The notes under the pieces: model-generated
Told to the model about the DNA's origin: nothing
What the model saw: only the letters and a program-made list of their open reading frames with translations
Database searches by the model: none
Made by a program: the position numbers and the translations under genes
From: CAZDDB01 sp963843285
GTDB taxonomy: Bacteria; Acidobacteriota; HRBIN11; JAKEFK01
Direction of reading: 5' to 3'
NCBI GenBank assembly: GCA_963843285.1
Contig: CAWJJO010000020.1
Location: 186,001-250,000 of the forward strand
DNA length: 64,000 bases
Shown: piece after piece, positions 32,217 through 41,368 of the stretch
Layout: every line of letters starts with the position of its first letter
Numbering within the stretch: position 1 is the first letter of the stretch

Positions 32217-33947
32217 ATGAAAGAGACCCTTCGCGCGTTGATCAGACGGTGTAAGCCCTTTTCCCGGGACTGGATCTACGCGTTCCTCAGCATGATCGGA
32301 GTGGCCTACTTCACATCCCAGCTAACCTTGCTGGTGAAACGAATCCTGGATGATGTGCTGATCCAGACAAAGCCGGACGCGCTCGCGCGGGTCTCGGTCC
32401 TGCTGCTGCTTTACTATGTGGGCAAAGGCGTCTTCTCGTTCACTTCCTCTTATTTGATGACATCGATCGGATTGCGTGTGGTACGGAATCTGCGAAACGA
32501 ACTCTACCGCCATATCATGTTTCAGTCGATGGCTTTTTTCTCGGGACAAAAGACGGGCGATCTGACAGCAAAAGTGATCAGTGACACAGATCGAATTCAG
32601 GATACAGTCTCTAAAACGCTGACGGATCTGATTAAAGAAACATTGACGGTTGCCGGGTTGTTGATTGTCGTTTTCAGTTTGGATTGGAAACTCGCTCTGA
32701 TTTCGCTGGCGATGTTTCCAGTTGTTGTTTACCCGGTCACTCGATTCTCCGGCAGACTTCGTCTTGCCAGCCGGAAGTCACAGGAAAACATCAGCCGTCT
32801 TTCGCAAATCTTATTTGAAACCTTTACAAGTGTGCGAATTGTTCAAGCCTATCAAATGGAGAAACGGGAGACGAAGCGGTTTGATCAAGAGAGCCAAAAA
32901 TTGTTACAGGAAGGGTTGCACGCATCACGTGTGGTCTCATTTTCCTCGCCGTTTATGGAACTTCTCAGCGGTGTAGCGGCCGTGCTCGTGATGTGGTATG
33001 GAAGTCATCAGATCCAGCAAGGTTTCCTGACGGCCGGTGATTTTACGGCATTCCTGACTGCATTGTTTTTCATGTACACGCCGGTCAAGAAGTTGAGCAA
33101 AGCCAATCAGTCTCTCCAGCAAGCGGTTGCTTCGTATCAGAGAATTAATCAGCTCCTGAACCAGTCGGATGAAATTCGCGAGAGACCAGGGGCCATCCCC
33201 CTTCCACGCATTCACGATTCCATTGAGTTTGATCACGTTTCATTTCATTACGGGGAAATACCGGTGCTCAACGACATTACGTTTCACGTTGGAGCGGGCG
33301 AGGTCGTTGCACTGGTTGGACCAAGCGGCGCGGGAAAGAGTACGCTCGTGAATCTTCTTCCACGCCTGTATGATGTGACAGAGGGTTCGATCCGGATGGA
33401 CGGGCTGGATGTCCGGGATGTCATGCTCAACTCTCTGCGCTCGCAGATCGGTCTCGTCAGTCAGGAGATCGTTCTATTTGATGATTCGGTGGCAGGCAAC
33501 ATCTCCTATGGAAAACAAGGCGCAACCATGGAAGAGATTGAACACGCCGCCCGCGCGGCATATGCTCACGATTTCATTCTTGCTTTGCCGGAAGCGTACG
33601 ACACTCAAATCGGCGAACGGGGTCACCGTTTGTCGGGTGGGCAGAGACAAAGAATCGCACTCGCGCGCGCGATTCTTCGCGATCCGGCAATTCTGATTCT
33701 GGATGAAGCCACTTCCGAGCTGGATGCCGAATCTGAGATTGCGATTCAGCGGGCTCTCACTGAAATCATGAAGAACCGCACCACATTTATTATCGCGCAC
33801 CGGCTTTCCACGATTCGGAAGGCAGACAAGATTATCGTTCTGGAACAGGGACAAATCCTGGAAGTCGGCACACATGAGGATTTGCTCGATTCCAGAGGCC
33901 TCTACCGGAAGTTCCATGAGCTTCAGTACGGGATCCTGGACCTGTGA
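32217..33947 (+). CDS. msbA: ABC exporter, MsbA-like (fused permease and ATPase)
   Basis: The 576-aa half-transporter has six transmembrane helices in residues 15-310 and one ATPase domain. Walker A is VALVGPSGAGKSTLVNLLP, the signature LSGGQRQRIALARAI, Walker B AILILDEATSELD, and the switch His is in IIAHRLSTI. Length, layout and single-gene arrangement resemble MsbA, which flips lipid A-core across the inner membrane, but drug or peptide exporters share this form. AGGAAAC precedes the ATG. It is directly followed by yicC (7 bases). Confidence 0.87.
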   Translation: MKETLRALIRRCKPFSRDWIYAFLSMIGVAYFTSQLTLLVKRILDDVLIQTKPDALARVSVLLLLYYVGKGVFSFTSSYLMTSIGLRVVRNLRNELYRHIMFQSMAFFSGQKTGDLTAKVISDTDRIQDTVSKTLTDLIKETLTVAGLLIVVFSLDWKLALISLAMFPVVVYPVTRFSGRLRLASRKSQENISRLSQILFETFTSVRIVQAYQMEKRETKRFDQESQKLLQEGLHASRVVSFSSPFMELLSGVAAVLVMWYGSHQIQQGFLTAGDFTAFLTALFFMYTPVKKLSKANQSLQQAVASYQRINQLLNQSDEIRERPGAIPLPRIHDSIEFDHVSFHYGEIPVLNDITFHVGAGEVVALVGPSGAGKSTLVNLLPRLYDVTEGSIRMDGLDVRDVMLNSLRSQIGLVSQEIVLFDDSVAGNISYGKQGATMEEIEHAARAAYAHDFILALPEAYDTQIGERGHRLSGGQRQRIALARAILRDPAILILDEATSELDAESEIAIQRALTEIMKNRTTFIIAHRLSTIRKADKIIVLEQGQILEVGTHEDLLDSRGLYRKFHELQYGILDL

Positions 33948-33954
33948 GGAAAGT

Positions 33955-34836
33955 ATGATCAAAAGTATGACTTCGTTCGCGAAAAGCAACTATGACGGAA
34001 AGGAATTCACGCTGGAAGTTTTTGCCAGGACCTACAATCACCGCTATCTGGATATCAATCTCAAACTGCCGATCGAATTGATGCACCTGGAAGGCGATCT
34101 TCGGAACATGATCAGCCGTCACGTCTCCCGCGGACGAGTAGAAATGACGATCAAGACCACGATTTTGAAAGAAGGTGTCTATCAGGTCTATATCAACCGC
34201 GGCCTCGTAGGAAAACTCATCGCCGAAATCGAGGCGATGCGTTCGCAACATCACCTTACATCTGAAGTAGAGCTTGCATCGTTGTTGCGGATCCCCGGAT
34301 TGATTGAAGTACAAACGGACGTCCAGGGAATCAGTAAAGAAATCCTGGAGGAAATCAAGGAGATTATCGGCACGGTGATGCAATCTCTCGTAAAAATGCG
34401 CATCCAGGAAGGTCAGATTCTGGCGAAAGATATCCGTGACCGACTGGAATCGCTCAGCCAGATTGTGGAAGCGGTTCGGGAACATGCAAAGGATTATCCG
34501 CGTTCTGTCCGGGAAACCCTCGAACAAAATTTGAAGGAGATCTTGAACGGACAGAATACGGATCCTGCGCGACTTCTTCAGGAAGTCGCCTACTATGCGG
34601 AGCGAAGGGATGTCACGGAAGAACTGGTGCGACTGCAAAGTCATCTTTCCCAGTGCCGGCAACTGATTGATGGCAGTGAAACAGCAGGCAGAAAGCTCGA
34701 TTTTCTACTGCAGGAAATCCTGCGTGAGATCAACACCATCGGGTCTAAATGCGATCTTCTTGCCGTATCGCAAGCGGTGATCGAAATGAAAACGGAGGTC
34801 GAAAAGATCCGCGAACAGGCTCAAAACGTGGAGTAG
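33955..34836 (+). CDS. yicC: YicC-family endoribonuclease
   Basis: The 293 aa match the YicC/YloC family: the N-terminal MIKSMTSFAKSNYDGKEFTL and VFARTYNHRYLDINLKLP, and the C-terminal YYAERRDVTEELVRLQSHLS and GRKLDFLLQEILREINTIGS (DUF1732). YicC proteins are endoribonucleases that take part in RNA and sRNA turnover in enterobacteria. The ATG at 33955 has GAGGAAAG in front; an upstream in-frame start overlapping the exporter gene is less likely. Its position before remA-gmk-rpoZ matches Bacillus yloC. Confidence 0.93.
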   Translation: MIKSMTSFAKSNYDGKEFTLEVFARTYNHRYLDINLKLPIELMHLEGDLRNMISRHVSRGRVEMTIKTTILKEGVYQVYINRGLVGKLIAEIEAMRSQHHLTSEVELASLLRIPGLIEVQTDVQGISKEILEEIKEIIGTVMQSLVKMRIQEGQILAKDIRDRLESLSQIVEAVREHAKDYPRSVRETLEQNLKEILNGQNTDPARLLQEVAYYAERRDVTEELVRLQSHLSQCRQLIDGSETAGRKLDFLLQEILREINTIGSKCDLLAVSQAVIEMKTEVEKIREQAQNVE

Positions 34837-34852
34837 GATACACCACCCTGGT

Positions 34853-34919
34853 CTGGAGGCGCAGGCCGCCGTGCCTGCGCAACAAAAATACAGCGGGCAG
34901 GGACGCCCGCTCACTCCAA
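34853..34919. repeat. GC-rich double-hairpin intergenic repeat (family A, copy 3, reversed)
   Basis: The reverse complement reads ggagtgagcgggcgtccctg, cccgctg..., then a second GC stem, and matches 640-716 in order and spacing. The hairpins are gcgggcagggacgcccgc (34893-34910) and gcgcaggc-cgccgt-gcctgcgc (34859-34880). It sits between yicC and remA. Confidence 0.7.
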
Positions 34920-34944
34920 CCAATTTTCAAGGTACAATCTTCAC

Positions 34945-35241
34945 ATGCGGGAGTTGCTCAATATCGGTTTTGGCCACACGGTAATTGCATCGAGAATTGT
35001 CGCAATCGTTTCTCCCAGATCCGCCCCCATCAAACGGTTAAAGGATGAGGCGAAAAAGAACGGCAAATTGGTAGATGCAACTTCCGGCCGTCAAACTCGT
35101 GCTGTGGTTGTGACCGACAGCGGCCATGTCGTGCTTTCCGCTGTGATGCCCAGCACGCTTCTGGCAAGACTCGAATCCCGCGAAGAAGTCGAAGAAGCCG
35201 AAGGCACTCATCTGGTGGAAGAGGATGCCCGAAAACAGTAA
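34945..35241 (+). CDS. remA: RemA-like DUF370 protein
   Basis: At 98 aa it matches the DUF370/RemA family: MRELLNIGFGHTVIASRIVA with the following IVSPRSAPIKR, then GKLVDATSGRQTRAVVVTDS and HVVLSAVMP. In Bacillus subtilis RemA is a DNA-binding activator of biofilm-matrix and osmoprotection genes; roles in diderms are not settled. The yicC-remA-gmk-rpoZ order is the same as in Bacillus. The C-terminal tail is acidic and overlaps the gmk start by 17 bases. Confidence 0.9.
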   Translation: MRELLNIGFGHTVIASRIVAIVSPRSAPIKRLKDEAKKNGKLVDATSGRQTRAVVVTDSGHVVLSAVMPSTLLARLESREEVEEAEGTHLVEEDARKQ

Positions 35242-35842
35242 CGTCTTCATCCTTTCGGCGCCTTCAGGCGCCGGAAAGTCCACTCTGATCCAGCTTCTGT
35301 TTCAGGAGATATCCGGATTGCATTTCTCAATTTCTCACACCACGCGTCCGCCGAGAAAAGGGGAAACGAATGGGAGAGAGTATTTTTTTGTCAGTGATCA
35401 GAATTTCCGGGAAATGATTGATTCCAATCAGTTTCTCGAATGGGCACATGTACACGGATATTTTTACGGCACGTCCCATCAAATGGTCGAGGAGGCTGCT
35501 GAACTAGGAAAAGACCTCTTGCTGGATATCGATATTCAGGGAGCGGCTAAGGTTCGAACCAGGCTTCCCGAGGCTGTAAGCATCTTTGTCCTTCCCCCGT
35601 CCTATGAAGCTCTCCGGAGACGTCTCGTCGAAAGACGGACGGATTCTCCCGAGCAAATCCAGCAACGGATCGAGAATGCCCGGCAGGAAATAGAGCATTA
35701 TGCCGAGTATGACTATATTATATTGAACGAAGACCTGGTTGAAGCTTGTCGAAACCTGGCCGGAATCATTCGAAGTCATCGCTGTAGGCTGAATATTCAG
35801 GCGGAGAAGATCGAGAAAATCCTGAAGTCGTTTCAGGAATGA
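35225..35842 (+). CDS. gmk: Guanylate kinase
   Basis: The enzyme phosphorylates GMP to GDP using ATP. The 205 aa show the P-loop (ILSAPSGAGKSTLIQLLF), the GMP-binding HFSISHTTRPPRKGETNGRE then YFFV, FLEWAHVHGYFYGTS, and LLLDIDIQGAAKVR. GAGG overlaps the remA end just before the ATG. It is followed by rpoZ, a common pairing. Confidence 0.97.
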   Translation: MPENSNVFILSAPSGAGKSTLIQLLFQEISGLHFSISHTTRPPRKGETNGREYFFVSDQNFREMIDSNQFLEWAHVHGYFYGTSHQMVEEAAELGKDLLLDIDIQGAAKVRTRLPEAVSIFVLPPSYEALRRRLVERRTDSPEQIQQRIENARQEIEHYAEYDYIILNEDLVEACRNLAGIIRSHRCRLNIQAEKIEKILKSFQE

Positions 35843-35915
35843 AAGCTTGCCCCCTACCATTTTGGGGTTTTTGTCATATAATACAGCGCCAAAAATAATT
35901 GGAGAGATACCGTTC

Positions 35916-36149
35916 ATGGAAAGAGTAACCAACATTTCTCAGGATACGTTCGACAACCGTTTTCTCTTTGTGCTTGTGGCCGCCAAACGGGCGCTGCAGT
36001 TGCAAAAAGGGGCGCGTGCCCGCATGGACGTCGGTACCCGTAAACCAACGGTAGTTGCCATGGCCGAGGTGCTCGCGGATAAAGTTGAATTTGAGCTACC
36101 GGTCAAGCCCGAAGAGACCCCCAAGAAATCAAGAAAGAAGAGTAAATAA
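35916..36149 (+). CDS. rpoZ: RNA polymerase omega subunit
   Basis: This 77-aa protein starts MERVTNISQDTFDNRFLFVL and continues with VAAKRALQLQKGARARM, matching RpoZ, which helps assemble beta-prime into RNA polymerase and carries a ppGpp site in many bacteria. The C-terminus is Lys-rich (PKKSRKKSK). The ATG at 35916 has GGAGAG upstream. A TATAAT lies at 35876-35881 without a clear -35, so a local promoter is possible but not supported. The coaBC start follows after 1 base. Confidence 0.93.
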   Translation: MERVTNISQDTFDNRFLFVLVAAKRALQLQKGARARMDVGTRKPTVVAMAEVLADKVEFELPVKPEETPKKSRKKSK

Positions 36150-36150
36150 A

Positions 36151-37362
36151 TTGAGCCGGGTTACGCTGGGTGTAACCAGTTCCATTTCCTCCTATAAAGC
36201 CGCGGAAATTCTTCGGGGTCTGCAGAAGGCCGGACACGAAGTGCGTGTCGCCATGACGCGCAATGCCACACGCTTTATTCGTCCGATTCTATTTCAGAGC
36301 TTGAGCGGACATCCCGTTTATCTGGATGAGTTTCGTGCAAAAAAGGGAGAGGTCATGCATGTGGAGCTCGCCCGCGATACCAATCTGGTTGTTGTTGCAC
36401 CCGCATCTGCAAATACCATCGGCAAGTTTGCAAACGGAATCGCAGATGATTTCTTGAGCACATTCTTTCTCGCGCGCAGGTGTCCGGCGCTTCTTGCACC
36501 CGCGATGAATGTGTACATGTATCGGAATCCGGCAGTGCAACAAAATATACAGAGGTTGAAAGATCTGGGTGTGGAATTTGTCGAGCCGGAAGAAGGATAT
36601 CTGGCATGCGGCGATGAAGGCGCAGGTAGACTCGCCGATGTGGATCAGATCGTAGCAAAAGCGCTCTCCATGATCGCTTCCGCGAATTCCCTGGCAGGGA
36701 AGCAGGTGATTGTTACTGCGGGTCCCACATGGGAATCGCTTGATCCCGTGCGCGTTCTGACCAATCGCTCCTCAGGCAAAATGGGATACGCACTGGCAGA
36801 AGAAGCGGCATCCCGCGGCGCGCGGGTGACTCTCATCAGTGGTCCGACCCAGATTCTACCTCCACTCAATGTCTCGCTGATTCGTGTTGAATCGGCGGAG
36901 CAAATGAAGAATGCCGTACTGAGCTCTTTTGACTCAGCAGATTACATCCTCAAATCGGCGGCCGTTTCTGACTTCAAACCCTCGCAAAGTTTGCCAGGCA
37001 AAAGGAAGAAAACGGGAGAAGCGGAAACCGTCGAGCTCCAGCCGACGGAAGATATTCTTGCCTTGCTGGGCAAGAGGAAGCAGCACCAGATGCTGATTGG
37101 ATTCTGCGCCGAAACGGAAAATCTGGAAGAGAATGCAAAATCTAAATTAGAGCGGAAGAATCTCGATTTCATCGTGGCAAACCTTGTCGGAGGAGAACGG
37201 AATCCGTTTCAATCTGATGAAAACGAAGTTCTGGTTCTGGACCGGCTAGGAAACAAAGAAGTGTTCCTGCTTCAAAAAAAGAAACAACTCGCATCCCGCC
37301 TGTGGAATCTGATCATTGAACGATCCAGTCAAATCCAATCTATCCCCAGCCGAGCGCGATGA
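36151..37362 (+). CDS. coaBC: Bifunctional phosphopantothenoylcysteine decarboxylase / phosphopantothenate-cysteine ligase
   Basis: This enzyme carries out two steps of coenzyme A synthesis. The N-terminal CoaC flavoprotein half (to about 175) shows VTLGVTSSISSYKAAEILRG, LVVVAPASANTIGKFANGIA, LLAPAMNVYMY and GYLACGDEGAGRL. The CoaB half shows KQVIVTAGPTWESLDPVRVL then TNRSSGKMGYALAEEA, LKSAAVSDF and IGFCAETENLEENA. The start is most likely the TTG one base after the rpoZ stop, giving 403 aa; an upstream ATG would overlap rpoZ heavily. Confidence 0.95.
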   Translation: MSRVTLGVTSSISSYKAAEILRGLQKAGHEVRVAMTRNATRFIRPILFQSLSGHPVYLDEFRAKKGEVMHVELARDTNLVVVAPASANTIGKFANGIADDFLSTFFLARRCPALLAPAMNVYMYRNPAVQQNIQRLKDLGVEFVEPEEGYLACGDEGAGRLADVDQIVAKALSMIASANSLAGKQVIVTAGPTWESLDPVRVLTNRSSGKMGYALAEEAASRGARVTLISGPTQILPPLNVSLIRVESAEQMKNAVLSSFDSADYILKSAAVSDFKPSQSLPGKRKKTGEAETVELQPTEDILALLGKRKQHQMLIGFCAETENLEENAKSKLERKNLDFIVANLVGGERNPFQSDENEVLVLDRLGNKEVFLLQKKKQLASRLWNLIIERSSQIQSIPSRAR

Positions 37363-38014
37363 GATCATCCGGCAATGGCTGGATGTTTATCGAGACTTCG
37401 GCATCACCGAATTGTTTTTGCCCGCTTCTTCACCGGAAAGTCCCGTGACGTCTCCCTTGCAGGGAGAAGAACTGGAATCTCTCCGCGTTTCGGATCTTGG
37501 CATCTGTACCCGTTGCAAACTGCATAAAGGCCGGAAGACGATTGTTTTCGGTGAGGGGAATCCGGCCGCAGAGCTGATGCTCGTAGGGGAAGCGCCGGGT
37601 GCAGATGAAGACATCCAGGGGCGTCCATTTGTCGGACGCGCCGGCCAGCTTCTGATGCAGATGATCCGCGCCATCCAGTTCGAGCGCGGTGATGTATACA
37701 TCGCAAACGTGCTGAAATGCCGGCCGCCTCAGAATCGTCCGCCCGAACCGGATGAGATCGCGAGCTGCTCGCCGTTTCTGTGGAAACAAATCGCGATCAT
37801 CAAGCCAAAAGTAATTCTGGCACTGGGCACGTTTGCCGCACAGATGCTGATCGGATCCAAATCTTCCATTAGTTTTCTGCGTGGGCGCGTTTACGAGATG
37901 CCGTTCGGACGTCTCATCGCAACATACCATCCTTCGTTTTTGCTGAGATCTCCGCAAAAGAAACCGGAAGCTTGGGAAGACCTCAAGCTGGTAAAAAAAA
38001 CGCTGGCCGAGTAA
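37316..38014 (+). CDS. udg: Uracil-DNA glycosylase, family 4 (4Fe-4S)
   Basis: The enzyme removes uracil from DNA. The 232 aa contain the family-4 signatures: cysteines CTRCKLHKGR and later NVLKCRPPQNRPPEPDEIAS with the following C, which would ligate a 4Fe-4S cluster; motif GEAPGADEDIQGRPFVGRAG; and the HPS motif YHPSFLLR. The start is a TTG that overlaps the end of coaBC by 47 bases in another frame, so the exact start is uncertain. It stands between coaBC and priA, which are adjacent in many genomes, and so looks like a local insertion into an old operon. Confidence 0.92.
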   Translation: MNDPVKSNLSPAERDEIIRQWLDVYRDFGITELFLPASSPESPVTSPLQGEELESLRVSDLGICTRCKLHKGRKTIVFGEGNPAAELMLVGEAPGADEDIQGRPFVGRAGQLLMQMIRAIQFERGDVYIANVLKCRPPQNRPPEPDEIASCSPFLWKQIAIIKPKVILALGTFAAQMLIGSKSSISFLRGRVYEMPFGRLIATYHPSFLLRSPQKKPEAWEDLKLVKKTLAE

Positions 38015-38021
38015 GGTAGAA

Positions 38022-40391
38022 TTGGTGCGCTACATCCGGGGAGCATTTCCAAGATCACCTTTGAAGCCGCTCACTTACTCTGTTCCGGAGGATTATCCCG
38101 AATTGTTTCCCGGAATGCGGGTTTTGGTTCCGCTTGGCAACAGATTTACATCCGCTTTCATTGTGGAAACAGACGTAAAGCCGGAAGAGAATCTGGAAAT
38201 GAAGCCGGTTGCGGATCTGCTGGATCTTGAGAATCTCTTTTCGCCAAACATGATCCGCCTCACACGATGGATGGCGGAATATTATCTGGCAGAATGGGCA
38301 GATATCCTAAAGTCAGCGCTACCCCCTGCTCTGGAAGTAACGCCGAAGACGATTGTCACCATCACACCGCTTGGAGAAACCTACACCGCAGAGCATCCGC
38401 TTCTGCAAGTCCTGAAAGAAAAAAGGACGCTGCCTCTACGCGATATCTACCGAATGTTCGGACATCGTGGAACGTTTTCACAGCTACGGGTGCTGCAACA
38501 TCGGGGTCATGTGGAGATCATCGCAGAGAAGCCCGGCAGGCGTCACGGTTACAATTGCGCGGAAGCCGTCCGAGATGCAGCGCCGCCTGCAAATCTAAAG
38601 GAAAACGAATTGTTCGAGTTTCTGCGAAAACAACCCGGCGCTGTGGCTGCGGAAGAACTGCGGAAATATTTCAAAAACTCTGCTACTTTGCTTCGCAAAA
38701 TGGAGGCGAATGGACAGGTGAGGCGCTTCTGGAAGGCGGCTCCGGCAGATGAGGCCTGGCCACCCATTCAGCAAGTGGAGACGATGAACGCTGCGCAGCA
38801 AAAGGCGTTTGAGCGCATTTCTTCACATTTGGATTCCTTTCATGTGTTCCTGTTGCATGGCGTAACCGGCAGCGGCAAAACGGAGATCTACCTGCGGCTG
38901 GCAAAAAAAGTGTTGGATGAAGGAAGATCGGTTTTGATCCTGGTACCGGAAATCGCTCTTCTTCCTCTTGTGGTGCGCCGCGCGGAGCATGTGTTGATGT
39001 GTCCGCTCAGTGTTCTGCACAGTGAGCTGGGTGATCGGGAACGGCTTGAAGAGTGGCAAAAGGCAAAGGATGGAAGAGTGCATCTTGTGATTGGAACACG
39101 TTCCGCTTTGTTTGCGCCGCTGCAGAATCCGGGCCTGATCGTGATTGATGAAGAACATGATGGCTCATACAAACAGGGGGAATATCCGCGATATCACGCG
39201 CGTGAAAGCGCCATCATGCGCGCCAGCTTCGAAGAATGTCCGATCGTGCTGGGTTCCGCGACGCCTTCGATTGAATCATTTTTTAACGCCGGAAACGGCA
39301 AATACATCTACCTCTCACTTCCACATCGCGTGGAAGAAAGGCGAATGCCCCAATATCACCTGGTGGACATGAAAACGGAGTATCGGGAGACCGGAGATCC
39401 CATGTTTTCCAGGCGATTGCTGCAAGAAATCACGGAACGTCTCAATCGAAAGGAGCAGATCCTTGTTCTGCAAAACCGCCGCGGGTACGCTTCACTGTTG
39501 ATGTGCCGGGAATGTGGAAATGTGCTGGAGTGTCCGCATTGCAGTGTCACACTTACCTTCCATAAGCAGGACCGCAGAATGAGATGCCACTACTGCGATT
39601 ATGCGCGGCTTGCCCCCAAGAAATGTGAAAAGTGCGGTAGCGCGTTTCTGCATTTTTTTGGTGTCGGCACTGAAAAAATTGTGGAATCGCTCAAGCGCCT
39701 TTTTCCGCAGGCGCGGATCGAACAATTTGACCGGGACACCACCCGTAAACGCGGAAGCATCGCGCAGATTCTCACTCGCTTCGCCCACGGCGCAATCGAC
39801 ATACTGGTGGGAACTCAGATGCTCGCCAAGGGTCACGACTTCCCCAACATTACTCTCGTTGGGGTATCCGGAGCCGATTCCGCAATCGGCATCCCGGATT
39901 TTCGCGCTTCCGAACGACTGTTCCAACTGCTGACTCAGGTGTCCGGTCGAAGCGGACGCGGCAGCGAACCGGGAACTGTGATTCTCCAATCGTTTCATCC
40001 CGATCATTATGCAATCCGCGCTTCCATGGACCAGAGCTATCAGGAGTTTTATGAAAAGGAAATTCGCTTCCGCCGGCTGATGCAATATCCACCATATGTC
40101 TCCCTGGCAAATACTGTTTTCTCCGGGAAAAATCCGCAAAGAGTTTTGGAGGAGGCTCGTGAATTTGGAAAGCTTGTGCTCGCGTTTAAAACGGATCCCA
40201 TGAAAATGCTTGGACCGGCCATCGCTCCGATTTCGCGCTTATCCGGAATGTTCAGGTTCCAGATCCTGATCAAGAGCCCGCTCCGAAAGAATCTGCGTGA
40301 CTGCCTCCATTCGGCAGTAGATCGATTCACCCTGAAAGAGAAACGCTATTCACAGTTTTCAATCGACATCGATCCGTATTCCATCGCGTAA
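38022..40391 (+). CDS. priA: Primosomal protein N', replication restart helicase PriA
   Basis: This 3'-5' superfamily-2 helicase restarts stalled replication forks. At 789 aa it shows the 3'-DNA-binding domain (LKPLTYSVPEDYPELFPGMR; VLVPLGNRFTSAFIVE), a winged helix, Walker A (LLHGVTGSGKTEIYLR), the DEEH box (LIVIDEEHDGSYKQ), the zinc-binding insertion (CRECGNVLECPHCSVTL; MRCHYCDYARLAPKKCEKCG), and the helicase C-terminal GTQMLAKGHDFPNITLVGV. The start is a TTG or the GTG next to it. It is 7 bases after udg. Confidence 0.97.
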   Translation: MVRYIRGAFPRSPLKPLTYSVPEDYPELFPGMRVLVPLGNRFTSAFIVETDVKPEENLEMKPVADLLDLENLFSPNMIRLTRWMAEYYLAEWADILKSALPPALEVTPKTIVTITPLGETYTAEHPLLQVLKEKRTLPLRDIYRMFGHRGTFSQLRVLQHRGHVEIIAEKPGRRHGYNCAEAVRDAAPPANLKENELFEFLRKQPGAVAAEELRKYFKNSATLLRKMEANGQVRRFWKAAPADEAWPPIQQVETMNAAQQKAFERISSHLDSFHVFLLHGVTGSGKTEIYLRLAKKVLDEGRSVLILVPEIALLPLVVRRAEHVLMCPLSVLHSELGDRERLEEWQKAKDGRVHLVIGTRSALFAPLQNPGLIVIDEEHDGSYKQGEYPRYHARESAIMRASFEECPIVLGSATPSIESFFNAGNGKYIYLSLPHRVEERRMPQYHLVDMKTEYRETGDPMFSRRLLQEITERLNRKEQILVLQNRRGYASLLMCRECGNVLECPHCSVTLTFHKQDRRMRCHYCDYARLAPKKCEKCGSAFLHFFGVGTEKIVESLKRLFPQARIEQFDRDTTRKRGSIAQILTRFAHGAIDILVGTQMLAKGHDFPNITLVGVSGADSAIGIPDFRASERLFQLLTQVSGRSGRGSEPGTVILQSFHPDHYAIRASMDQSYQEFYEKEIRFRRLMQYPPYVSLANTVFSGKNPQRVLEEAREFGKLVLAFKTDPMKMLGPAIAPISRLSGMFRFQILIKSPLRKNLRDCLHSAVDRFTLKEKRYSQFSIDIDPYSIA

Positions 40392-40429
40392 CGGTGATAA
40401 GAAATGATTCGAAGTCGGGTAAACTTGGA

Positions 40430-41368
40430 ATGATGAATCCACTGGATCTGGACCTTTCGACAACCCGGTTGCTCGTTGAAAGCCCGAAAGACTCAAGTAA
40501 AGCGATCCACCGCAGAAATTCTCTTTCCCCGAAAACATTGAGGGGCGGCCTGTACTTCCATCATCGATTTAAGTCCGATCATCCTGAATATCCTTTAGTT
40601 ACAGTTATAACGGCCGAAAAAGACGCGGAAACAAAGATAGAAGATACGATCCATTCCGTCTTGCATCAGGATTATCCCAACATCGAGTACATCATTGTGG
40701 ATGGCAATTCTTCGGAAAAAACGATCGAATTGATCCGGAAATATGAAGATTATGTGGACCTGTGGATCAGCGAGACTGATACGGGCTTTTATAACGCGAT
40801 CAATAAGGGCATCCTTCTGGCGGAGGGCGAGTATATTCATGTGTTAAATGCCGACGATCTCTATCTCGATAACAAGACAGTTTCCAGATTTGTACGCGCC
40901 TTTCAAAAGACGCAGTCTGATCTTGTCTATTGCGACACGCTTATTTTCGATCGAGAACAGGGCGGCGGTTGGATCCGTTATTCGCAGTTAACCCGATTTC
41001 ACCTCGCAAATGGCGGATTTGCTCAACAGGCCTTCTTTTATCGCAAAACTCTATTTGACAGGATTGGTCTCTTCGATGAATCCTTTCGAATCGCCGGTGA
41101 TTATGAATTCTTAATGCGGGCAGTGCTTCAAAACAACGTTCGAAAATATTACTTAAGCGGTCCGCAAATCATTTTCGCCCGGGGCGGAATTTCCGCTAAA
41201 CCTCACAACGAGAGAATGAAAGCGCTAGCACCATATTATTCCCGCTGGGAACTATGGCTGTTCACGAGAATTTGGTTTCGTATGTGCTTCAATAGTGTTG
41301 ATTATTTCTACCGGATTGGCCGCTTCGAATGGTTCATACGGAAAATATTTCATCTCTGGACCACGTAA
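40430..41368 (+). CDS. Glycosyltransferase family 2
   Basis: About 312 aa from the ATG at 40430; a GTG at 40394 in the same frame would add 12 residues, and neither start has a clear ribosome-binding site. After a ~55-residue N-terminal extension, the GT-A domain begins: YPLVTVITAEKDAETKIEDT, DYPNIEYIIVDGNSSEKTIE, and the metal-binding HVLNADDLYLDNK. It resembles the WcaA/PGL-type inverting transferases. C-terminal aromatic, membrane-associating helices follow. It overlaps the next glycosyltransferase by 40 bases, so the two probably act in one glycan pathway. Confidence 0.9.
   Translation: MMNPLDLDLSTTRLLVESPKDSSKAIHRRNSLSPKTLRGGLYFHHRFKSDHPEYPLVTVITAEKDAETKIEDTIHSVLHQDYPNIEYIIVDGNSSEKTIELIRKYEDYVDLWISETDTGFYNAINKGILLAEGEYIHVLNADDLYLDNKTVSRFVRAFQKTQSDLVYCDTLIFDREQGGGWIRYSQLTRFHLANGGFAQQAFFYRKTLFDRIGLFDESFRIAGDYEFLMRAVLQNNVRKYYLSGPQIIFARGGISAKPHNERMKALAPYYSRWELWLFTRIWFRMCFNSVDYFYRIGRFEWFIRKIFHLWTT

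Noticed and set aside
35850..35881. Terminator and promoter between gmk and rpoZ
   Set aside because: CCCC/GGGG plus TTTTT is too short a stem, and the TATAAT at 35876-35881 has no -35 at proper spacing. The operon context argues for read-through.
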